Source of the DNA: Rugosimonospora acidiphila
Lineage (GTDB): Bacteria; Actinomycetota; Actinomycetes; Mycobacteriales; Micromonosporaceae
Assembly (NCBI RefSeq): GCF_039543385.1
Contig: NZ_BAABJQ010000004.1
Location: 434,001 to 498,000, forward strand
DNA length: 64,000 nt
Reading direction: 5' to 3'
Position 1 is the stretch's first letter. Each line of letters opens with the position of its first letter. Position numbers and translations under genes: made by a program. The notes under the pieces are model-generated. The model made no database searches. It was given only the letters and a program-made list of their open reading frames with translations, and was not told where the DNA came from. Positions 58,162 through 64,000 of the stretch are shown piece by piece.

Positions 58162-59102
58162 CACGCGTTCACCTCCACGTCGGCACGACCGGTCAGGGCC
58201 AGAAAGACATCATCAAGATCCGGTGTGTGCACCGAGAACTCCTCCACCTCGATCGCATGCTCAGCCAGCCGGTTCAGCAGGTCCCGTACCGACTTCACGC
58301 CACCAGCGCCAGCAACCCGCAGGGTGAGGCTCTCATCGCCGCTGGTGGCATCGGGTAGCACCTTCGCTGCCGCCTCGAACTCGGCAACCCCCGCGAACCG
58401 CAGCCGAACGTGACTGCCCGCGATCTGACGCTTCAACTGTTCGGGAGAACCCTCAGCAACCAACCTGCCGTGATCCAGCACGGCGATCCGGTCAGCCAAC
58501 TGGTCGGCCTCGTCCAAATACTGCGTGGTCAAAAAGACCGTGACCCCGTCGGCCACCAAGCCCCGGATAATTCCCCACATCGCGCGCCGGCTACGCGGAT
58601 CCAACCCCGTGGTCGGCTCATCCAGGAAAATGATCCGCGGGCCGCCGACCAGCGTCATCGCCAGATCCAGCTTCCGGCGCATCCCCCCGGAATACGTCGA
58701 CACCAACCGCTGCGCCGAGTCGACCAGATCGAACCGCTCCAGCAATCCGGCGACAATCCGCTTGCCCTCGGCGGAGCCCAGTCGCTTGAGCTCCGCCATC
58801 AACTGCAGGTTCTCCCGACCGGTCAGCAGCTCATCCACCGCCGCGAACTGACCGGTCACCCCGATCGCCGCGCGTACCGCCTTGGTCTCGGTCAGCACAT
58901 CACGCCCGGCGATACGCACCGTCCCACCGTCGGGACTCGTCAACGTGGTCAACACGTTCACCGTCGTGGTCTTACCCGCCCCATTCGGGCCGAGCAATGA
59001 GAACACCGTACCCGCGCGAACATCGAGATCGATGCCGTCCAGAACGGTCCTGCCCTTGTACGCCTTCCGTAACCCCGAAACCGCAATCGCTGAACTCGTC
59101 AT
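58161..59102 (-). CDS. DrrA-type ABC transporter ATP-binding protein
   Basis: 313 residues. Walker A GPNGAGKTTTV, Q-loop TGQFAAVD, signature YSGGMRRKLDLAM (the DrrA variant, with Tyr-Ser-Gly-Gly-Met), Walker B IIFLDEPTTGLD. The C-terminal extension ends NRLAEHAIEVEEFSVHTPDL then DVFLALTG, the characteristic DrrA C-terminus. It lies 90 bp downstream of the large SARP regulator on the same strand, whose activity probably sets the expression of this exporter. Confidence 0.93.
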   Translation of the reverse strand: MTSSAIAVSGLRKAYKGRTVLDGIDLDVRAGTVFSLLGPNGAGKTTTVNVLTTLTSPDGGTVRIAGRDVLTETKAVRAAIGVTGQFAAVDELLTGRENLQLMAELKRLGSAEGKRIVAGLLERFDLVDSAQRLVSTYSGGMRRKLDLAMTLVGGPRIIFLDEPTTGLDPRSRRAMWGIIRGLVADGVTVFLTTQYLDEADQLADRIAVLDHGRLVAEGSPEQLKRQIAGSHVRLRFAGVAEFEAAAKVLPDATSGDESLTLRVAGAGGVKSVRDLLNRLAEHAIEVEEFSVHTPDLDDVFLALTGRADVEVNA

Positions 59103-59191
59103 GCGAACAGCATCGGGACCCCGGCTGACACCCTCCGGTCACGACCCTGACACGGCCACTGGCGAGACCTACACCTCGCCGGGCCGCTGTG

Positions 59192-62100
59192 TCAGGGGGC
59201 GAGCGTGACCGCCGCCAGCCGCGACCAACTCGTCTGCGTGCCCTCCCGAGTGGCGTCGGCGAACCGCGCATCGCCGAGGTGGCGCCGCACGGCCCGCTCG
59301 ATCCGGGCCACGTCCGGGTGGGACCGATCCCGCAGCCCGCGTACGCCGACTCCTGCCGCGAGCAGCCGCGCGGCCTGTTCGTACTGGTCACGGCGCAACG
59401 CCAGGTCCGCGATCCCGACGAGAACCTGCGCGGTCAGGGGTGCGTACCCCGCCTCGGCCGCCGCCCGGCAGGCCTTCGCGTGGTGCGTCCGGGCCTCGCC
59501 GAGATCATCGGCGAGGTGGCCGAGCAGGTCGTGTGTCACCGCCCGGATGCTCGCCCGCTCCGCTTCCTCGCCGAGCATGGTGGTCGCGACGCCGAGTTGC
59601 TGGCGGGCCTCCTCGGCGTCGCCGGCCCAACGGGCGAGTTCCGCCCGCGCGAGAGCCAGCTCGGCCAGCCCATCCTGCCAGGTGACCTGTTCCGCGCACC
59701 GCTGCGCCTCGGCTATGGCGGCCGCGCTGGAATCTGCCTCGCCGAGCAGCCAGTACAGCTGAGCCTGTCGCGACCGCATCCGGATGACGTCGTAGATCGC
59801 ACCGACTTCGGTAACGATCGCGATCGCCTGTTCGTAGTGCTCGCACGCACCGGCGAACTCGCCCCGGGTGGCGATCCGGTCCGCCAGCTCGGTCAGGGCG
59901 AGCGAGATTCCGTACCGTTCGCCGAGTGCCCGAAACTCGGCGAGCGCCGTCTCGAGGTGCGCGTCCGCGTCCCGCCCGCCCTGGCCAAGGATGATCCGCA
60001 TCTTGCCGAGGTGCAGCCGGGCCAGTGCGCGTACCCAGGGGTCCTCGTTGTCCAGCAGTAGTTCGAACGCGGGCATGAAGTCGTCCGGCGCCTGCAACAG
60101 CCGTTCCAGCGGGGCGACGAACGCCAGCTTCGGGTCGCGGGAGTTGGTGCGCTGGCTGAATTGGTACGCCTTGTGGATCCACTCCGCCGCCTCGTACTGG
60201 TCGCCCCGCCCGCCGCCGACGAAATGCACGACCAACGCGTACACCGTGGCCCGGACCTCATCGGGCACCTCGCCCTGGGCCTCGGCGGCCGCGGTGAGCA
60301 GCTCGATGCCTTCGGTCTTGTACCCGGCGAGCCACCAGTACCAGCCGGAGCCAGCCGCGAGCCGCATCGCCGCGAGTGCCTCGCCGGCCGCGAGCGCACC
60401 ACGCATCGCGAGGCCGATGTTGTCGTGCTCGGCCTCGAGCGTGGCCAGCCATTCCAACTGCTCGGCCCGGCGAAGATGCGGCTCCGCGGTCTCGGTGAGC
60501 TCGGTGAAGTAGGCGAGATGCGCGAGGCGCGCCTGGTCCGATTCTCCCGCCTCAAGGAGCCGGTGTCCGGCGTACTCCTTGATCGTGCCGAGCATCCGGT
60601 AGCGCGGTACGCTGCCGCCCGCGGCGAGCAGCAGCGATTTCTCGGCCAGCGAGGTGAGCAGCTCGAGCACCTGCTCCCGCTCGACCGCGTCGCCGGCGCA
60701 GACCCGCTCGGCCGCTTCCAGACTCGCCCCGCCCGAGAACACCGAGAGCCTGCGCAGAACCATCCGTTCGGCGTTGGTGAGTAACTCCCAACTCCAGTCG
60801 ACCACCGCGCGCAGTGTCTTGTGCCGCGGCAACGCGGTGCGGCTACCGCTGGTCAGCAGGCGGAACCGGTCGTCGAGCCGGTTGGCGAGCTGGTCGAGGG
60901 ACATGGTGCGCAGCCTGGCCGCGGCCAGTTCGATCGCCAGCGGCATGCCGTCCAGCGCCCGGCAGACCCGCACCATCGTCGACAGCGCGTGGCCGTCGAC
61001 CGCGAGATCTCTGCGCACCGCGCCGGCCCGGTCGCGCAGCAACCGCACCGCCGGAGAGGACTCGATCTCACCGGAGCCGGCGTCCCCTCTCGGCACGGTC
61101 AGCGGCTCGACCAGCCACAGCGCCTCGCCGGTGATGCCGAGCGGTTCCCTGCTCGTCGCCAAGATCCGCAGCCGCCGGCACTCCCCGAGCACCCGATGGG
61201 CGAACGCCGCCGCCGACTCGATCACGTGCTCACAGTTGTCCAGGATCAGCAGCGCCTCCCGCTCCCGAATCGCGGCGATGAGCCGGTCCGTCAGGTCCGC
61301 GTGCGGTGTCTCGCCGAGCAGGGTGTCCCGAAGGCCGAGCCCGGCGAGCGTCGACTGTGCCACGTCCCCGTCCGCGCCGATGGCGGCGAGCTCCACCAGC
61401 CAGGCCCCGTCGGGCAGGTCACCGACCAGCGTACGGGCGGTCTCCGTGGCCAGCCTGGTCTTCCCCGCGCCGCCCGGCCCGACCAGGGTGGTGAGCCGGT
61501 GTTCGGCGATGAGCTCGCGGACCGCGGTGACATCGGCGTCCTTGCCGACGAAGCTGGTCAGCTCGGCACGCAGGTTGGTCTTCCGGCTCTCCTCCCGCTG
61601 CCCCAACTCGCCCTGCAGCAGCGCGACGTGCAACGCGGAGAGTTCCGGTGAGGGGTCGACGCCCAGCTCGTCTGCCAGGGCTTCCCTGGTGCGCTGGTAC
61701 ACGAGCAGCGCCTCGTTGTCGCGACCGGCCGCGACGAGGGCCCGCATCAGCGCGGCGACGAGCCGTTCCCGCACGGGATGCGCGGCGACCAGATCGGTCA
61801 GCTCCCCGATCAGCTCGGCACCGTGGCCGAGACCGACCTCCGCGTCGAACCGGTCCTCCGTGGCGCTCAGGCGTAGCCGCTCGAGTCGGGTCACCGCCGC
61901 GTCAAACGCTTCACTGTCCTGTAGTCCGACATCCTGCATCGCCGCGCCGCGCCACAAAGTCAACGCCTCGCGCAGCAGCCGGATCCGTCGCGGACCCTGG
62001 TCATCGCGGGCCTGGTCAAGGAGGCGTTCGAACCGCACGGCGTCGACGGCGTCGGGGTCCACCGCCAACCGGTAGCCGCCGCCCTGCCCCTCGATCAACC

Positions 62101-62329
62101 CCTCGGGCAGCGCCTTGCGCAGCCGGGAAACCAGACGTTGGAGGGCATTCGCCGCGTCGGAGGGCGGGTACTCGCCCCACACCCAGTCGACGAGGGTCGC
62201 CCTCGGCACGACCTGACCTGGTTCGCACGCGAGGGCGATCAACAACCCGCGCAGCCGGGCGCCCGGCACGTCGGCCAGGACGCCGTCGTCGGTCCGAACC
62301 TCGAGTGGCCCTAGGGTCTTGATCTGCAC
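59192..62329 (-). CDS. AfsR/SARP-type regulator with BTAD, NB-ARC and TPR domains
   Basis: 1045 residues from the GTG at 62329. The N-terminal OmpR-like winged helix (about 1-95: KTLGPLEVRTDDGVL then ALQRLVSRLRKALPEGL) is followed by the bacterial transcriptional activation domain (about 100-240, AAHPVRERLVAALMRALVAA). The STAND ATPase has the P-loop GPGGAGKT at 284-291 and Walker B LLILDNCEHV. The rest (about 560-1045) is Ala/Glu-rich helical repeats. Such regulators activate secondary-metabolite genes after ATP binding. The downstream DrrAB genes are the obvious target. Start is upstream-bounded by a GNAT pseudogene. Confidence 0.93.
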   Translation of the reverse strand: MQIKTLGPLEVRTDDGVLADVPGARLRGLLIALACEPGQVVPRATLVDWVWGEYPPSDAANALQRLVSRLRKALPEGLIEGQGGGYRLAVDPDAVDAVRFERLLDQARDDQGPRRIRLLREALTLWRGAAMQDVGLQDSEAFDAAVTRLERLRLSATEDRFDAEVGLGHGAELIGELTDLVAAHPVRERLVAALMRALVAAGRDNEALLVYQRTREALADELGVDPSPELSALHVALLQGELGQREESRKTNLRAELTSFVGKDADVTAVRELIAEHRLTTLVGPGGAGKTRLATETARTLVGDLPDGAWLVELAAIGADGDVAQSTLAGLGLRDTLLGETPHADLTDRLIAAIREREALLILDNCEHVIESAAAFAHRVLGECRRLRILATSREPLGITGEALWLVEPLTVPRGDAGSGEIESSPAVRLLRDRAGAVRRDLAVDGHALSTMVRVCRALDGMPLAIELAAARLRTMSLDQLANRLDDRFRLLTSGSRTALPRHKTLRAVVDWSWELLTNAERMVLRRLSVFSGGASLEAAERVCAGDAVEREQVLELLTSLAEKSLLLAAGGSVPRYRMLGTIKEYAGHRLLEAGESDQARLAHLAYFTELTETAEPHLRRAEQLEWLATLEAEHDNIGLAMRGALAAGEALAAMRLAAGSGWYWWLAGYKTEGIELLTAAAEAQGEVPDEVRATVYALVVHFVGGGRGDQYEAAEWIHKAYQFSQRTNSRDPKLAFVAPLERLLQAPDDFMPAFELLLDNEDPWVRALARLHLGKMRIILGQGGRDADAHLETALAEFRALGERYGISLALTELADRIATRGEFAGACEHYEQAIAIVTEVGAIYDVIRMRSRQAQLYWLLGEADSSAAAIAEAQRCAEQVTWQDGLAELALARAELARWAGDAEEARQQLGVATTMLGEEAERASIRAVTHDLLGHLADDLGEARTHHAKACRAAAEAGYAPLTAQVLVGIADLALRRDQYEQAARLLAAGVGVRGLRDRSHPDVARIERAVRRHLGDARFADATREGTQTSWSRLAAVTLAP

Positions 62330-62659
62330 TCGACCGAGTTTCTCACAGCGGGCCGGCGGCCCGCTCCGGACCGCCGGGGCGGCGGGTCCGCCGGTGGGCC
62401 GCCGGTCCCCCAACCCCCCTGTTGGTTGAGCCACTGGATGGCGCGCGTACCCACGAGGTGAACGCCGCGACGAAGGCGGCTCGGTCGCCGGACGGCTCGC
62501 CGCGCTCGTCCACCCCACACGTCCAGCGCAGCTCGGCGAGGGCCGGCCCGTCCCGCCACGGTGGCCCGACGTACGAAGATCTCCATCCCGCCATCGCACG
62601 CCGACGACCGCCGCGGGTCAGCCTGCCGTGCCGCCCTCGACAACGCGGTACGGCATCGC
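62330..62659. other. region upstream of the SARP gene without an intact gene
   Basis: Carries a GNAT pseudogene (62440-62586) and the SARP promoter region. GC-rich, with a Gly/Pro-rich run near 62380-62420. No clear promoter hexamers for the SARP gene were found. Confidence 0.5.
62440..62586 (-). pseudogene. frameshifted N-terminal fragment of a GNAT acetyltransferase
   Basis: The ATG at 62586 starts MEIFVRRATVA in one frame; after one extra G the continuing frame reads DGPALAELRWTCGVDERGEP then SGDRAAFVAAFTSWVR. Joined, they give the N-terminal strand and helix of a GNAT family N-acetyltransferase (RRATVADGPALAELRW-type). The acetyl-CoA-binding half is absent, so the gene is both frameshifted and truncated. 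The extra G lies in the nonamer TGGCGGGAC (minus strand), the same sequence at which the AtpZ-like gene is broken. Confidence 0.6.
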
Positions 62660-63883
62660 TCAACCCAGCGAATCCGCCGGCCAGGTCCGCGGATCCGGGC
62701 TGCCGGCGTCCTGGAAGCCGTTCGCCAGGTCGAGTATGACCGCGGGGTCGTACTGCCCTTCGGCCAGCAGGTCCACGGTGTAGCCGGCGTGGTCGACATC
62801 TAGCTGAAGGACCGGGTGCTTGGCGTCGCCCTGGTACTCACGCAGCATGGCCGGGCGTCCGCCGACTTTCTGGTTCGGCTTGGTGACCGTTACCCCCCGG
62901 TCGACCTCGACGGTCACGTCACTGCCCGCCGAGGCACCGCCCGAGGCGCTGGGCGGCAGGTGCAGGCTCATCAGCCCGGTCGCCCCGCTCGTCATCACCG
63001 CCACCGCACAGGAGTCCACGCTGGCCCCGGCGGGTACCGAGGTGAGCCGGAACGGCACCACGCACCGGCTGACCCGGTCGAAGCCGACCGCGTTCGCGAC
63101 CCGCAGCGCCGCGGACTCACCACCCGTAACCTGTACCTGGGCCCAGAGGCCGGGTACCGGCTGCCAGCGCAGCTCCGCCGCCGAAATCCCCTGGCTCTGG
63201 TCCAGGCTCAGCGTGCCGGTGGTCGCGCCGACCCTCACCGCCCGACGCCCGCCCGACGACAGCTTGTCCAGGTCCTGCGCCTGGTGGCTGACCTGCACCT
63301 TGAAACCGGGATCCCCGAAAGGGAGGGCCTTGGTGGTCTGCACGTTCAGGTCCTCCAACCCGTCCAGGGAGCGCCACTCGGCCTCCAGGAACTGGGCCGG
63401 CAGCACCGCCGGATCCACCTCGAAGTGCAGCAGCAGCGGGTCGCTGCCCACCACCGCCGGATCGGTGCGCGCGATGACCGCCCCGGCCGCGACCGGCAGG
63501 GCCGGCAGCCCGGTCAGCGTGGACAGGCCGGCGCGGGGATCGGTGGTGGAGAAGGGCGCGGTGGGCGCGGAAGGCCCAACGGTGGCGGAGGGCATGGTGG
63601 CGGAGGGCATGGCGGCGGAGGGTACGGCGGTGGCCGGGCCGCCGCCCGCGCCGGCGGTCCCCGTCGCCCGGGTCTGGTGAGTGGCCAGCGCCGGAACGGT
63701 GACCGCCGCGCCGACCAGGGCCGCGACCGTCAGCGCCCCGCCGGCGCTCAGCCCGGCGACCCGGCGGAGCCGCTGCCGGCGCCGACCGCGTTCACGCGTC
63801 ACCGTCAGCAGCCGCTCGATGGGAACCTCGGGCGTCGCGCGGTCCTCCAGCGTCCGGATCAGGATTTCCTCGAGGTCGGTCAT
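62660..63883 (-). CDS. membrane-anchored extracytoplasmic protein coupled to an ECF sigma factor
   Basis: 407 residues: a short cytoplasmic N-terminus (about 1-42, MTDLEEILIRTLEDRATPEV then a basic GRRRQRLRR), one membrane span (AGLSAGGALTVAALVGAAVT), a Ser/Ala/Pro-rich linker with MPSAT repeats from a 15-bp DNA repeat near 63580-63625, and a large extracytoplasmic domain with two Cys. The ATG overlaps the sigma factor stop (ATGA), the usual arrangement for an anti-sigma factor, but the cytoplasmic part lacks the zinc-binding H-x3-C-x2-C motif. It may be a non-canonical sensor or just a co-expressed exported protein. Confidence 0.75.
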   Translation of the reverse strand: MTDLEEILIRTLEDRATPEVPIERLLTVTRERGRRRQRLRRVAGLSAGGALTVAALVGAAVTVPALATHQTRATGTAGAGGGPATAVPSAAMPSATMPSATVGPSAPTAPFSTTDPRAGLSTLTGLPALPVAAGAVIARTDPAVVGSDPLLLHFEVDPAVLPAQFLEAEWRSLDGLEDLNVQTTKALPFGDPGFKVQVSHQAQDLDKLSSGGRRAVRVGATTGTLSLDQSQGISAAELRWQPVPGLWAQVQVTGGESAALRVANAVGFDRVSRCVVPFRLTSVPAGASVDSCAVAVMTSGATGLMSLHLPPSASGGASAGSDVTVEVDRGVTVTKPNQKVGGRPAMLREYQGDAKHPVLQLDVDHAGYTVDLLAEGQYDPAVILDLANGFQDAGSPDPRTWPADSLG

Positions 63884-64000
63884 CGTCTGGCTCCTAGGCT
63901 GGGCGTGGTCCGCTGATCGATCCGCTCGCGCAAAGTGGCGAGAGCACGCATGACGTGGGTACGGACGGTGACCGGCGCGCAGTCCAGAATCTCGGCGATC
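63880..64000 (-). CDS. ECF RNA polymerase sigma factor (partial, C-terminus only)
   Basis: Only the last 39 codons are in the window. They read IAEILDCAPVTVRTHVMRALA then TLRERIDQRTTPS, the sigma region 4 helix-turn-helix (E-I-L-x-C...V-R-T/S-H-x-x-R-A). The stop overlaps the start of the downstream membrane protein gene. The rest lies beyond the right edge. Confidence 0.85.
   Translation of the reverse strand, partial: IAEILDCAPVTVRTHVMRALATLRERIDQRTTPSLGARR

Noticed and set aside
57322..58413. 363-residue plus-strand frame over the DrrB-like permease
   Set aside because: Extreme Arg/His/Asp content and antisense to a clear ABC-2 permease; an artefact of composition.

Overview
The window is high-GC actinobacterial chromosome. 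Gene content and order suggest a member of the Micromonosporaceae or a close relative; this is inferred from gene family recognition, not from a search. Indicators are a complete actinobacterial F1Fo ATP synthase operon followed by atpC and DUF2550, an actinobacterial Rho with a long Arg/Asp-rich insert, NucS, GuaB1, a MeaA-type mutase, a DUF6297-like ABC membrane protein and a large SARP regulator.

Positions 1-17,100 carry metabolism and transport: a left-truncated double-domain 3-hydroxyacyl-CoA dehydrogenase, an aldehyde dehydrogenase, a secreted SGNH hydrolase beside an S53 acid peptidase and the remnant of a G1 peptidase, guaB1, a flippase-like protein, nucS, DUF4126, two ABC systems, meaA and a second 3-hydroxybutyryl-CoA dehydrogenase. 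Positions 17,200-30,100 hold murA (Cys to Asp at the fosfomycin site), a cobalamin adenosyltransferase that could supply the MeaA cofactor, and the ATP synthase operon. The AtpZ/AtpI-like gene at the head of that operon is frameshifted. Upstream of the operon lie a low-molecular-weight phosphatase, Sua5 and prmC.

Positions 30,100-45,300 are core: a GGDEF protein, prfA (its product is the PrmC substrate), rpmE, rho, and the aspartate-family run argS-lysA-hom-thrC-[SPFH protein, small ribbon-helix-helix-like protein]-thrB. A DUF3105/DUF305 pair and tRNA-Arg(CCG) follow.

Positions 45,300-62,600 look accessory. They form a mosaic of small regulator-plus-effector modules: MarR with an isochorismatase-fold protein and MFS pump, MarR with a VC0807-like membrane protein, TetR with a methyltransferase, TetR with a TetX-like monooxygenase, an SDR with an MmyB-like regulator, and a DrrAB-type exporter beside a SARP regulator. 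A tyrosine recombinase relic, a GNAT pseudogene and a truncated DUF4097 gene mark it as a turnover region. The right end holds a membrane-anchored protein translationally coupled to a truncated ECF sigma factor.

I found no CRISPR array, intact insertion sequence, intact integrase or recognisable riboswitch. The most distinctive observations are: the frameshifted AtpZ-like gene and a GNAT pseudogene broken at the same nonamer; the G1 peptidase relic beside an S53 peptidase; paired inverted 17-bp operator-like sites at a marR start; an SPFH/ribbon-helix-helix pair inside the threonine gene run; and a hairpin-containing gap separating atpD from atpC.
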